A stretch of 64,000 nt of DNA from assembly GCA_030770425.1 (NCBI GenBank), contig JASJFT010000017.1, forward strand, positions 186,001 to 250,000. The letters run 5' to 3'. This DNA is from Darksidea phi (lineage: Eukaryota > Ascomycota > Dothideomycetes > Pleosporales > Lentitheciaceae). Positions 47,371 to 59,488 of this stretch are shown here, one piece after another (positions within the stretch are counted from its first letter, which is position 1; the number at the start of each line of letters is the position of its first letter). The position numbers and the translations under genes are program-made. The notes under the pieces were generated by a model that did no database searches, had not been told where the DNA came from, and worked only from the letters and a program-made list of their open reading frames with translations.

Positions 47371-49463
47371 TGCGCTGACTAGATAATTGAGATTCCGCTC
47401 CGCGTCAGGCACGCCAGAGAAATAATCCGTCGACGACTGTCTGCCACGGGGCAGAGGGTTGTACTCGCCGATGCGAGAATAGGACCGTTTGCGAGGCAAA
47501 TAGCGAGGAACGTAGCGGTCAGGATAGAGATTGCGTTCCCGAGAGCGACGTCGACGTGGGACGTGGTTGCTTGGTGGGTGCGTGAAGCTATTGATGAGGA
47601 AGTCGCGCTCTCCCGCGAGTGAAGCTCGCTCGTCCCGGTTAGCGCCCACGTGTAGTTTGGATTCTTGCCTATCACGTGAATTCGCATCCCAAGCCACTGC
47701 ATTCGCACGCTGTATGGCTCTTGCAGGATGAACGTCGGGGAACGGTTTGATCGGCTTGACGGCTGGAGTCGGAAAGCTAGAAATTTCTAGCTCAACGCCG
47801 AGCGTGTCCATGGTGCACCCGCCCGTCCACTCCACAGCTCCATCCGTGCTCGCACTCCTATCCATAGCTCACTCGAAGTTTGGTCAAAAGTCCTGGCACC
47901 TCAGATGAGCCCTAGGTGAACAGGTATAGCTAAGTGACGTGCTGACAGAGGTTGCTCTGAGCCTAGTCGATATGTCGAAGCAATACAGCCTTCGATAGGC
48001 GGAGTCCAAGTGAGAACTCACTGTAAGAGAAGCCTTTGAGCGTCACTACTGTAAGCCACTGATGGTTGAGCGTTGGGGTTGGGAGAGGAAGAAAAGGGAA
48101 GGCGGCTTTAAGCAGGCCGGCTCAGTCTTATATGAGGGCATAGTGAGATAGTTGGACAGAATGACAGGTGAGATACGGGTCAGTCAGTGTCCCATGGTAA
48201 AGGTCCTTGGGTTCATGGAGGTAAAGGGGCGTTGTTGGGCTACACCTTTCGTCCTCACGCTCCACAACACCGTGAAGGCGGGAGATCTCAGTATCGTGCC
48301 AACCCAATGTCTTGATTTATCCCTTGCTAGTGGATCGGTCCATTAGAATAGTGGCGGGTGAAAGAGAGATGCGTGTCCAAGGAGCCTTTGTGCTAGAAAC
48401 CTGTGAAGGAAAAGGACACTAAGATAGCACTGGTCTGGGCTTCCGGAAAGATTGACGAGCGTGTGTGATAGCTGATAAAGGACTACCGGAAGCCATGCAT
48501 CGCCATTCATTGCACGTCACAATCGTCCCAGTCCAGTCATGTTCCTTCTCTTTTGCAACATGAGCTCGAGTCAAAAGCCTTCCGGTCCCGTTCGTAACCG
48601 ACGGTACTCTCGTTTGACACTCTTGAAAACCGTGTATCCACGCGAATCCATCACACTGCACCGAAGCTCGCAAAAGAAGCCAAAGAAAGAGGAGTGAAGG
48701 AGGAATCTACTCATCATAAAGAGCCCCCAAAGGTCGAAGAAATAGCATGTTAAACCTGCGCCAGAGCGAATCATCTCGACGTCTGCCTACCTCTAACTCG
48801 AACATGGCCGACATTCCTTCAGCAAGCTCCAGAACTAACCAGGTGGCAATCCTTCACATCTGTCGTGCCTCCTCGCCGAGGGGCCCGCACCCACAGAATA
48901 GCCGATATAGCCTCCCATCTTAACCTCCAACCCCACCATGCGCGAAGAAGAATAAAAAAAAAAAAATGAAATGACACACCGCATGCAGAAAGGGGACGAC
49001 AGCCGCAACCATGCGTGTGCCGTCGGACCAAAAACAACCTCAAAACCCATCCTAAGATGTCCGCGCCAGACGGTCCCTTACTTTTGTCGTGTTTCCCCTT
49101 CCCTCAATCGCACACATCGGCTCGCTGACCATTGTCAAAAGAAAGGGCAAAGAAAATACACCTACGGAGCCTGCCCGCGGGTGTATTGACGAGACGGGTG
49201 CAAGGCCTAATATTCGGAGGGAAAGCAAACCGAAGCCATTCTCAACGCACTGGAATGAGGTTCGTGTCATTTTCAGTCGAGCTCAGATATTGCAGGGGAA
49301 GGGTGTACAGTCGGCGGAAGCAGCCAGAAAACCGACGCCGAAATGAGACTCCAAAATGTTTGCATCCTTCCAGGCGGACAGGCTCTTCCTCGAAAACCAA
49401 GAGGACAAAAGCCACGCCGCGTGAGTAAACATGATATCGTAACGCATACAGCAGATGTTGGCT
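47371..49463. other. upstream of CBC1 and downstream of GSK3
   Basis: The first 495 bases (to 47865) continue the CBC1 reading frame and may be leader or an N-terminal extension. The rest has only short frames on both strands, a T-rich/A-rich tract near 48950-48966 and no RNA gene or repeat of note. It should include the CBC1 promoter and the GSK3 3' untranslated region. Confidence 0.45.
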
Positions 49464-51017
49464 TTAATCTAGCCGCGCCATCATTTGGTCTTTGGTTAAA
49501 GGCTTGAAGTTTGGCGACTCAAAATCCAAGCCTTGAGCGGCTAGCACCGGGCGGATGTGCGGCGGAACGAGTTGCTGGTTGAGGTGAGGCGCGATTGAGA
49601 GTTCTGGCGCATGACGTTAGGCTCAGCACGAAAAGTGGGGTAGGGAACGTACCGTGCAGGGTGAAGTTGAAAAGCGCAGGGAGGTCACGCGTAGCACCGT
49701 TTGGATGGCGCGAATCGGGGAGACGGGTGCCGGGTTCCCGTAATTCGTCGAAGAAGGGTTGCACCATGGCATCGATGGCTGACAGGCGCTGTGTCGGTGT
49801 GTACTCCAACAACTTGGAGATCAGATCGATTGCGCTGGGGTCGGCCTTCCTGAAAACCTGCGCTTGGTGAGCTGTCTGCCCCACAGTTCCGAAGCCGCTG
49901 GTGCGTACCTTATTAAAGGGGTGGGGCTTGATTTGTGGAAACTTGTGCTCCATGTAGTTGGGGTTCATGGTGCGAATCTGGTCCCGCGTCGGTGTTCCTA
50001 GAACCTTGATGATCTCGACAAGTTGATCGATGCCCGACTCGCCGGGGAACAATGGCTGTCCAAGCATGAGCTCGGCCATGACACAACCAGTGGACCAGAC
50101 ATCTAACCATAGCCATCAGTCAAAAATACTCGCATGCGAGGGGGAGGAGGGCGTACCGATCTTGGTGGTGTAATTCGTGGCTCCGAAGATGAGCTCGGGA
50201 GCTCGGTAGTACCTGGAGCAGATGTACGAGACGTTGGGCTCATTCTCCACCAGGATCTTTGCGCTGCCGAAATCGCACAGCTTCAATACGCCTGTAGAAG
50301 GGTCTAGCAGCAGGTTCTGGGGCTTGATGTCTCTGTGGCAGATGCCCTGTGAATGGATGTAGGCGAGCGAGCGGAAGAGCTGGTAGATGTAGAGCTTGAC
50401 CTCGAGGATGGGCATCACCGACTTCATCTTGTTGAAATAGCGTGACGCGCGGTATACCGTCTCGGGCACAAATTCCAGCACGAGGTTGAGATATACTTCG
50501 TCTTTCTGCGGCTGGTTAGCCGTCAGCAACACGGCGGGGGATGGCAAGTGGGGGACGTACCCGCTCGCCATTGTTGTAGAAGAAGGCTTTGAGCTCAACG
50601 ATGTTGGGGTGTCGCACGATGCGCATGATTTGGAGTTCGCGATTCTGTCCTCGTCAGCATTGGCGGCCCCACACACACGTCACAGGCCTGGGCCCACCTT
50701 GAAACGCTTGTCCTGGAGAACGCGCTTGATGGCGGCGTCCTCGCCGCTAGGCGACAGCTTTGTTTGGAAGACGACGCCGAACGAGCCATTGCCTACAATC
50801 TTGCATTGTGTATATGCCAGGTCCTAGGGTGGTGGTTAGCGGAGCCTGGGCCCTGGCGCCGCAGGGGCGGCCTACCTTGTAATCGCCCGTCAGGCCGTCC
50901 TGCACCTTCTCGCGGATGACTTCTGCGGCCTGTTAGCATTGGGCGGCGTTGCGGGGCAGCGGGGCGCGCACCTCCCATTCTCAGCGACGAGAAGGCCGAT
51001 GGCCGGTTCTGGCTCAT
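49464..51017 (-). CDS. GSK3: glycogen synthase kinase 3 homologue
   Basis: GSK3 is a Ser/Thr kinase acting on primed substrates in metabolism, development and stress signalling. Eight exons (50972-51017, 50876-50922, 50698-50823, 50561-50644, 50157-50505, 49909-50102, 49653-49857, 49464-49603) encode 396 aa, the usual fungal size. Motifs: GNGSFG 42-47, ATP lysine K64, HRDIKPQN 158-165, DFGSAK 179-184, activation-loop Tyr195 in [14 protein letters not shown]71, R159 and K184 correspond to the primed-phosphate pocket. The start [20 protein letters not shown] and the end DQMMARLD agree with other filamentous fungi. The animal N-terminal inhibitory serine motif is absent. Every junction restores conserved sequence, so the model is firm. 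A 3.2-kb gene-free GC-rich stretch lies upstream. Confidence 0.96.
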
Positions 51018-54000
51018 TGTACGGAGGGCAACAGTGAGGGGATGCGCGGAGGGCTACCGGGAGTAGGGCGGGCTGAGGTTGAGCAGGTCGTGGATGCAGC
51101 GGCGAGTGGGGCGGAGGAGATCCGTCGTGGGTGGACGAGGGCGCGGGCGGGCGGGTCGAGGAGCGGTCGCGGGCGTGGTCGTGTGGCGTCGGGGAGAGCC
51201 AGCAGGTGTTGAGGTTTTCGGTGCGGAAGCTGGGTCAAATGATGCGTTGAGGAGGTGTGGCTTGGGGGTGGCTAGCGAGAACGAGGCAGGCAGCACGGGG
51301 CCCGCGAGGCGGCGAGGGCGCGGGTGCGGGTGCGGGTGCGGGTTGCGTGAGCGTGAGCGTGTGCGGAGCGGGCGTGCGGTGAAGGAGGACGTGGATGGAG
51401 GAGGGGGGAGGGGGGAGGGGGGAATTGACGTCGAGGGTAGTAGCGGCGAGGTGCAGGGACAAGAGGACAGGACGTGGGCGGAGGATGATGAGTTGGGAGA
51501 ACGGCGGGGCAGGGGCAAGCGCGTGACGCTCTCTGGCGGGCACTTGACAGTCAGCGCCTCGCAAAGCTCTACAGCGTCAAGTGGTATTATGCCTCCGGGC
51601 GTGGGCCGACTCGACGCTCGACGCTCGACGCTCGAATGGGGCGATGACGGGCGTGCTGCGCTCCACGGGGCGGGCGACGGAGAGAGAGGGTGTTTGGCGT
51701 GCCATCGCAATGCCGTGACGCTTCGCCCGCCTCGCACGCCTCGCACGCTTCTCCCGCTTCTTTGAGCGCCGGCGCGGCGGACACACACGACGGCCGTCCT
51801 CTCCCCCCGTCGCCGGGCAATTCACTGCCCGCGCGCTTGCCTCAGTGCCGTCGCCATGCAGGCGGCCATGGACACAACGCACGCAGGCTGGGCAATCACC
51901 GCAGCCGTGTTTATTTGCACCACCGCCCGGCGATTCGTCATGAAGCCCACGCACCGAACGGGCATGCCATGGCAATGCCAGCTGACCTTGAACGAGCCCT
52001 GGCCTGGGGGGCCTGCAGCCCATGGCGAGCGGCTCCCCGAAGCTGCGTATCCAGGTACCCCCGCCCCGTGCCTGTATCGTGGGCCGCCGTGCTGAAGGGG
52101 AGGGTGCGCCTGCGCCTGAGCCCGCCGTGTCGTCGTCCACGAGCAGTTGTTCCTGGCCAGCAGCGCGACGCCCGCCGTCCAGCGCCCGCCGTCCAACGCC
52201 CGTCCGGCCCCCGGCACACAGGCACACCGCAATGGAGCGTCGCACAAACACCTCGAGATGCTGCAGCTCTTGCACGCATCGAGCCAGACGTGCAGCCCGG
52301 CCGCTGGCATCCCAGCTCAATAGTCTCCGTCGTCTGCGTCGTCCGCGTCGTCTGCGCCCTGGGCCCTCGCCGCCACGACCTCACCTCGAGCCCTTCCGCA
52401 TCGAAACCACCACTCGCGCTGCACACCACGTGCCGTCCTGCCCGCCCGCGCCCCCGTGTCGCCCAGTCAATTGCGCAGGCCCTCTCCCGCGCGTCGTCGC
52501 AACTGCACAGCGGCCGCAGCCCCCCAGCGACGAAGCTGAAACGCTTACCATCCCGCCGTGCCGCGAGAAACAGCCAAGCTCGATTTATGCTCGCGCCGTG
52601 CTCGCTACGTCAAGCTGCAGAGTGGTGTGCATGACGCTAGCGGGTCACGTGAGCTGAACGCCAACGCCAACGCCGTCCTAATTAGCAACATCGAACCAGA
52701 ATCTTTTCATAGCCCGCCGCGTCGCACCGCGCGCGATACTCGACCCCCTGAGACTCACGACATGCTGTCCTCCCATGGGCCTCGTGCTCGCCGTCCATCT
52801 TCCTCCGCCCCCTCTGCATGCGTCCTTCGATCCGGCCTGGGAGAGAAAGAGATAGACAAGATGCCGTGCGCCGTCTGGTTTCGACTACCGACTTCGGCCG
52901 GGCACCGGCTACGCCCATCTACAGGTGCCGCGTCTGATGCGTTGCGTCACATCAAACCCGCTCGCCATGGCTCGAGCTTGGTTGCTGTTCGTAGCCGCCA
53001 TCACCACCCTCGACGTGGTGGACGGGCATCGTCAAGTGCGACCGTTTGCAAGCCGTTCCAACCATCCGGGCAGTCCGATCCAGGTGTCAGCTTTGATGCC
53101 ATGAACTCGAAATAAGCTACCCGCGTCATCTGCAGCTCCGTCTCGCACAACGCCGTTTCTCCGACGTGCATCTTCATCAAGCAAGGGATGCAGCTAGAGG
53201 ACCGAGCGCCATCTCGCATATCACATGGGCTAGCTGACGAACTAACGTGAAAGGAGATTGTCTCAACAGGTCGGCTGCGAGTAATGACCAGAGAATACGG
53301 TAGGTTCCCAAATGTCCCGGCACTGAATCAGTTCAGTCTTCGGCTCTAGGCCCTCCTCCCATTTTCGCCAAATCACAGCGAGCGAGCTATTTCCCCTACC
53401 CATTACCCTGCAGTCCCATGAACCCTCCGGCGGCACGAAAAGTTTACCGTCATTTACCACTCTCTCCCGTCCAGCATCGCCTCGTGCAACTCATCCTCCG
53501 GCATATTCCACCTAATCCTCCCTCGGTCCGTCTGCACGGCGCAATTTAGACCTCTTTTAAGATTTTCTTGCATACAAGCACGCGAAGCAGGCACCAGCCC
53601 AGTAGCCTCGCTCCGACCTCATTGATACCATCAGGCATCAAATTGAGGGCCCGATGGACGGTGGGTGGACACTGCATCGCAAGTTTACCGTCAACCTGCA
53701 AGCGCCCTTGTCGCCCTCGCGATACGCCCTTCGAGTATTTTCCACATGCGGATATGCACATTTCGTTTCCAGCACGCATAAAACAGCTATCACACTGCAG
53801 AAGCGAGGAATGCGGGCCATCACGGGGCCATCATACCACGCTGCATCCCAACGTGGTGGCGAGCTATTGGGTCGGGTCGGGCAGGGTCTTGGGGTCTGAA
53901 TGGTGGTGGAAGCAAGGTAATGTTGGAATGCGAGCAACGAAACTCAAGCATGGGAGCTGAACATGTAGATGAACTAATACATACAAGAGCCTTCGTAGTA

Positions 54001-54171
54001 GCAGACTTCGAGCATGTGGAACGTCCATGCGACATGTCACAGGCTATTGATGTTAACAAATAATGTCTATGTTAAGCCGCCAAAGGTCCGGTAGCTCGAT
54101 GCATGAGAAGAAGCCCAAATGCGCCATTGAATGCAATATCCCATTGCCCAATCTTCCTTCATTACCCCGCC
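51018..54171. other. 3.2-kb GC-rich region without a recognisable gene
   Basis: Frames up to 314 codons overlap on both strands between 51.0 and 52.7 kb (for example 51690-52634 plus and 51577-52320 minus). Their products are Arg/Pro/Ala/Ser-rich in all registers, as expected when high GC removes stop codons. Short tandem repeats occur at 51321-51345 (GCGGGT), 51400-51421 (G4-5A) and 51611-51635 (CGACGCT). From 53.1 kb the sequence is ordinary intergenic. The part next to GSK3 probably carries its promoter and leader. Confidence 0.5.
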
Positions 54172-56299
54172 TCAATCATACTCGCTCCTCTCCTTCTTCG
54201 CCCTCTTCTTGTGCCCCTTGAAATGCTTCTTACTTCCCATCCTCAGCTCAGCAGGGTCTACACCCTTCTCAATCGCCGTCAACGTCTTCAACTTTCGGCC
54301 TGTAACCTCCTTGCCCCTCTCACTATACTGATGGTGAAACGGCTGCGTTAAATGGCCCGCACCCTGCCCGGCACCAAAAAATCTCTTGTCGAGGCGCGTT
54401 GACTTTTCGCCCGTCAAGGGAAGGGCGACGGTATCAAGTTCAGAGTCCATAAGGGAAGCGTTTTCGGTACCGGCGAGGGACGATGTGCCGGCTAGAGAGG
54501 CGAGATTGGCCCGACGTTTAGCGGGAAGATGGTTGACGTCGTCTAATTGATGTTAGTATAAATTTCAAAAGACGAGTGCTGACTGTCCGGGAACACGTAC
54601 AGAGCTCACGATTGAACTGCCTAGGGTCGATTGGTGGATCCGAAGGTGGCGGGTGACAGAAGAGCAGCTTCCCCTTTACATAGTCCTTCAGGACATACCG
54701 CGCCGCACGAGACTCATCAGCCTGACCTACACCCTGCGTCTGGTAACCTCTAGCAGTCGCATAGGCGCGCAGCATTTCGTCTGCGGTTGGGATACCCGTG
54801 CCGCCCTCTTCGAGCGGACGTATCTGAATCTTCATACCATAGATAGCTTCCAGGAAAGCTTGCGGTATCCGCTGCGCAACGAGGGTAGCCGGGCCTGTGA
54901 ACTCGCGGAGCTGGTCGATTGGCAGGACGCCAGAGCAGACGAGCTCGGCCTTGGTAGTCGCAAAGTTGGGAAAGACCAGGCCGGGGCAATCACACAGAAC
55001 GACCTGTTCGCTAAGATGGATGGTCTGGAAATGCTTCGTCTTGCCAGGTGTTGCTGAGACAGAAACCTTCTTTGCCCCGATCAGAGCATTGATCGTGGAG
55101 GATTTACCGACGTTAGGGTAGCCTACGAGACCGATTTGGGTCTTGCGGGTTCCTCCATCGGGCCCGGTATCTATCTCGGGAGCATGCTCGAGGAAGAGGG
55201 CTTCTAACTCGTCTGTGGTGATTATTCGCGTTCGCTCCTCGTCTTCGGAGAGCGGAATGCCTTCAGGGGGTGCATTTACCGTCCCCTCATCGACCCACTC
55301 CTCTTCTACTTCTTCCTTGTCTTGGAGGTTGACCTTCTGCGTTTCTTTTGCTAGATTGTCTCCGTTAATGTCCATCTCTTCCTCCACGTCGTCTTCATCA
55401 AAGTAGTCATCTGTTCCATCTGTGTCATCCGACTCATTACCTTCTTGGAGCGCTCTCGCCTCATTCATTTCCTTCGCTAGCTCGGCAGAGAAGAACTTGT
55501 AGTTAATGCCTGCGCTAGCGAAATAATCAGCCCACGTCCGCCGCTGCTCAAGAGTCATCATGTCGGCCTTGTTGACCAGTAACAGATTGTTCTTCTTAGG
55601 ATCCACCTCTTTCACGTAGACCTCGAGATCCTCGCTTCGGAACAGCAACGGGTTTCGTGCATCCACAATCTGAACAACTAGATCTGACCTCTCAATGACT
55701 CGCCACAGCTGCCTCCATACTTCCAGATTTCGCTCGAATGGGGTCATGAGCAGGTCGTTGTTCTCTTGCAGCTCTGCTAGTCCCCTCCGCCATTGTATCA
55801 GAGACTCCCTCTCCCGTGTGTCCAGTTGCTGTGGCGTAGTTTTCTCGTCCCAAGGTGGCCGTCGCGGTACAGTCAGCCGCTCCTTATTCTCTCGATGCTT
55901 GCGAACAGCAGCGCGTTCATCTGCAGCTGACAACAGATACGGGTTCTTCTGATCACGATGGATGATCTTGACATTGTTGAGCTTCTCAGCTGTGAAGTCC
56001 GTTCCGGCGAGCTCGGCAGTAGACAGGAAGTCGTCGAGGGCGGCCTGCTCGGTCACGGAGCGCATCTTCATGTACGATGCCTCCTTCTTCTCGTTTGTGA
56101 TGTACTGCTTATATTAGCACGCTGTGATCTTCCTTGCATGCGCATGTGCATAGCTCACTCTCTCTCCATTCTGACCTGTCCTTTCAATGCCACCCGCAAA
56201 GTTACCTCGTCGCATGTCTGCACCCTTGCCCTTTCCGAACCGGTCGTTCATTAGGCTGTTGCCGAGCCCGACGCTCTTCTTCGATTTTGCGAGCACCAT
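54172..56299 (-). CDS. LSG1: Lsg1, 60S subunit release GTPase
   Basis: Lsg1 is a cytoplasmic circularly permuted GTPase that releases the export adaptor Nmd3 from new 60S subunits. Exons 56159-56299, 54601-56104 and 54172-54542 encode 671 aa (yeast 640). The order of GTPase motifs is permuted: G4 NKAD at 225-228, then G1 GYPNVGKS at 375-382, the TPGKTK switch region and G3 DCPG at 419-422. A highly acidic insert lies between G4 and G1 (about 268-330), as in the family. The N-terminus has MVLAKSKKSVGLGNSLMNDRF-type basic sequence, and the C-terminus is Lys-rich (KKHFKGHKKRAKKE). Intron donors are GTGAGC and GTACGT. It is divergent from LTV1 over 265 bases. Firm assignment. Confidence 0.96.
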
Positions 56300-56564
56300 A
56301 GTGAGTGTAGCGATAGAACTTATTGTACGATGTGGTATGTTGTGTGGTATGCTTTCGGTTTGGGGGAGGGGCAGAGGGGCTCCGACTTCTGAAAAACGTT
56401 CAGCAGAGGCTGCCCCACGTCATTCACCCTCGCTTAAATTTTTAGGAAAATAGGAAAGATCAAGGGCGAAGTTCAACGTGCTCTTTGTCAGCCTGTTCCT
56501 CGCCCTTCCACACCTCGCTGTCCCACGTCTAGTCTGATTGCTGGTAAGCTATTCACACACCAAA
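56300..56564. promoter_or_regulatory. bidirectional promoter, LSG1 / LTV1
   Basis: The 265 bases between the two start codons serve a 60S and a 40S maturation factor. The element AAATTTTT at 56436-56443 equals the core of the ribosomal-RNA-processing element (RRPE) known from yeast ribosome-biogenesis promoters. A clear PAC element (GCGATGAG) was not found. Confidence 0.5.
56436..56443. promoter_or_regulatory. RRPE-like element
   Basis: AAATTTTT, reverse complement AAAAATTT, matches the RRPE core. It lies 122 bases from the LTV1 ATG and 137 from the LSG1 ATG. A short A/T motif can occur by chance, so support comes mainly from context. Confidence 0.4.
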
Positions 56565-58079
56565 ATGCCGCGCCGGAAGTTCATGTAAGCATTGGCTGTT
56601 CTCGCTGCGACCATGACCCCGCTGACCCTTCCCAGAGACAAGAAAACTGCCATCAACTACCGCCTCGTACACCGCGCCCAAAATGACCCTCGTATCCACG
56701 ATACCGATGCCTCGGACATGGTCTTTTCGGAGGTGGATGCGCCTAATGCGCGCGAAGGCTGCGAACCAGCGGGTAGCTCTAGAGATTCCCAATACTCTTC
56801 AGCGTCAAAGTACTCGTCGGCAACAGGACGGAGCAAGATCAAATCTAGAGGTGATTTAGAAGACGAATTCAGCTTCAACGTGCGAAAGAATGAGGGTGAG
56901 GCGGCGAACCATGGCATTTTCTACGATGATACCGAGTACGATTACATGCAGCATATGCGGGACTTGGGCACAGGTGGTGGAGCATCATACTTCTTTGAAG
57001 CGAAGGACGGGAAGAAGAAGGGCAAGCAAAAGATGGACCTTGCGGATGCGCTCCGAGCTGCAAGTTTGGACGACCGACAGAGCGAGGCTGGGATAAGCGT
57101 GAGTAGCAGCGTCAGCCGGGCTGCGAGTGATGTCTTTGGGGAGGACTTGGCTCCTTCTGATTTTGTTCGGAAGACGACATACCAGGATCAACAAAACATT
57201 CCTGATGCGATTGCTGGCTTCCAACCAGACATGGACCCAAGGTTGAGGGAGGTGCTTGAAGCGTTAGACGACGAAGCATATGTGGATGATGAGGAGGACA
57301 TCTTCGCAGAGCTGACAGAGAACCCGGCGGAAATGGATCAGAGAGACTGGGAAGAGACCAGCTTTGAAAGAGATGATGCCATGAACCGCTTTTTGAATGA
57401 AGAAGACGAGGGCTGGGAGACAGACGACACCATCAAAGCATCTTCGCCTACGACAGCCTCGAAGGAGAAAATACCGACGGATCCAAGCACCCTTCCTGCC
57501 CCTGACGAAGCTCCAGCACCAACGGAAGAGAGGGACCTCGTCTACCTAGAGGAATTCAAGAAGTTCAAGAACGCTAGCAAAGCACCCAAGCCTTCCGCTC
57601 CTTCAGACGTGCAAGGTTCCATTCTCACCGGAGCGTCAGCTCTTACAGCCGGCGGCCGCCACAAGAAGCGGAAAGGAGCCCTCACAAACGCCTCCAGCTA
57701 CAGCATGACCTCCTCCGCCCTCCACCGTACCGAAGGCCTCACCCTCCTCGACCAGCGTTTCGACAAGATTGAAGAAGACTATGCCGCTGAGAACGATTTT
57801 CCAGACGATATTTCCATGGTATCTGGCATGAGCAAAATGAGCGGTTTCAGCAAGATGTCTGGCATGAGCCATATGTCCGGTACGAGTGAGGCGCCGCAGC
57901 TGAGGTCAGATTTCGATAGCATCATGGATGATTTCTTGGGAAATCATTCCATGGCGGGGAGCGGGAAGAGGAGGGTCAGGAAGGGGAAGCCGCAGACGGG
58001 ACTGGAGCAGCTGGATGAAGTTAGGAAGGGATTGGGTTCTGCGCGAGTTGATCGGTCGAAGTACACAAAGGCTGTGTGA
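56565..58079 (+). CDS. LTV1: Ltv1, 40S ribosome assembly and export factor
   Basis: Ltv1 binds pre-40S particles with Rps3 and Rps20 and is released by phosphorylation in the cytoplasm. A 20-base first exon (56565-56584, MPRRKFI) is joined by a 51-base intron (GTAAGC donor, CAG acceptor) to 56636-58079, giving 487 aa. The N-terminal MPRRKFIDKKTAINYRLVHR is the family signature and justifies the tiny first exon. Further conserved parts are AGFQPDMDPRLREVLEALDDEAYVDDEED and the C-terminal LTLLDQRFDKIEEDY. Between them are acidic, disordered stretches. Near the C-terminus a short run repeats SG-(M/F)-S-K/H-MSG five times, a local oddity. Firm assignment. Confidence 0.94.
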
Positions 58080-58562
58080 AAAGCTCATGTTACGCAGTGT
58101 GGGCATGGCGTTCTGGATCAAAATGCATAATATACCCGGCAAAGAACAGGGGGACGCAAGGCGGTTCCTACGAACGGCGTAGAGAGGAATTCAACGTGTC
58201 CACGTAACCGTTACCGCTGAAGTAGTACACTCCGTAGTATCATGTGATGGTGGCGCTCCAAATAGTGTATTAGCTGTGCATATCGCAGGCGACCCCGGCC
58301 AGGCATGCCTGTGACGTTCAATTGTTCAGTTGAGCGGTCACCTGACCAGCATCTCCTCGATTGCCACTCACTCACTCATGCCTCAGGCCCTGACAACTGC
58401 TAGGTTCACGCTTCTTAGACAGCGCACAATGCGCGGGTATCATCTTTCCTTCCTTCGTCTATAATGACGTGCTTCCACCTATGCTTGTGGTTTCTGGGCT
58501 TATCGGTGCTTCGTATTGTGGAGGTGTGCCTTGCGACTTCTTCGCATCTACAGCGACAGAGC
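58080..58562. other. convergent 3' region, LTV1 / BET5
   Basis: Both genes end here. Only short frames are present, and nothing else is recognised. Confidence 0.5.
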
Positions 58563-59104
58563 CTATGCGGGCAACACGGCCGTGATAAACGCCTCCAAAC
58601 CCCTCTCAAACATCTCATTCGCGACCCCAATACCTCCCGGATGCTCGACCGGCGCCAGTGGGTTCTTGACCACGTACTCGACATATAGGTTCGCCCAGAT
58701 CTGATGGAGGTATGGGCGCAGGTTATTCTGCTTCGTGTCGGTGAGCATAACGAATTTCATCCGCGTTGGCGTCTCGTAGTAGTGCAGTTTATATTCGCCC
58801 GTCCTGTAGCTCAGAAAGGTGTCGTCCTCGCCACCCAGCTTCTGGATCATGTTGCGCAGAGAAAACACCAGGCCGAATATCAACTTCTCGTCATCGGCCT
58901 GCTTGCGGTTCTGCGCGGCCGCCGTGTCGCCATTGGAGGTGACGCTGGAGCTGGACTGGGGACGAGTGGAGGCCGGGCGGGCAGGCGTCCACCGACGGCT
59001 GTAGATGCATTCGGCTGGGAACGACGTGGTCAGCGGCGCAGGAGGAGGGGAGCGGTGGATTCCTCACTGTGGCGATCGAAGATGTAGAAGGAGTAGAGGA
59101 CCAT
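58563..59104 (-). CDS. BET5: TRAPP complex subunit Bet5 (TRAPPC1)
   Basis: Bet5 is a core subunit of the TRAPP complexes, which activate the Rab Ypt1 and tether vesicles at the Golgi. Exons 59068-59104 (MVLYSFYIFDRH) and 58563-59014 encode 162 aa, joined by a 53-base intron with GTGAGG donor and CAG acceptor. The longin-type fold is shown by the first strand YSFYIFDRHTECIYSRRW, then FGLVFSLRNMIQKL, FLSYRTGEYKLHYYETPT, MKFVMLTDTKQNN and the C-terminal IWANLYVEYVVKNPL. A Ser/Thr/Arg-rich insert after the first strand (about 20-50) is common in fungal members. It is divergent from the CaMKK-type gene across 384 bases. Firm assignment. Confidence 0.94.
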
Positions 59105-59488
59105 GGCTACGGTGTGGGCAGGAGCCGTAGCTGCGGTCAAGCTCGGTACACGTAGCGGCAGGGTGCGTCAACTGCATGTGGTGTGCTGTCAAGGAGAACG
59201 CCAAGAAGTGAAAGGCGGAGTTTGGCCCCCGCCAAGCCAGAGTGGAGGGTTGAGGGGCTGTTTCCCACCTGATGCCTGAGGCTGAAAGAAATATTGGGGA
59301 GCAGCGATCGAGAGGTCCCCACCTGCGAACTAACCGTCGTCTGGACCGTCGTCTGTCGCAGTCCGCGTCACAATTACCTGGCATATTCCTTTTGCCTCGC
59401 TTTTCCTCCCCTCTGTCTAGCAGGCGAGCATTCATATCCTCTGCGAATCCGTTCGGGAGTCCTATCGCTGTCGCGGGAAGGCTAGACT
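59105..59488. promoter_or_regulatory. divergent promoter, BET5 / CaMKK-type gene
   Basis: These 384 bases separate the two start codons and must hold both promoters. No recognised regulatory motif stands out. Confidence 0.4.

Noticed and set aside
51054..52657. Many long frames (up to 314 codons) upstream of GSK3.
   Set aside because: Several registers on both strands are open at once and give low-complexity products. This pattern follows from base composition.
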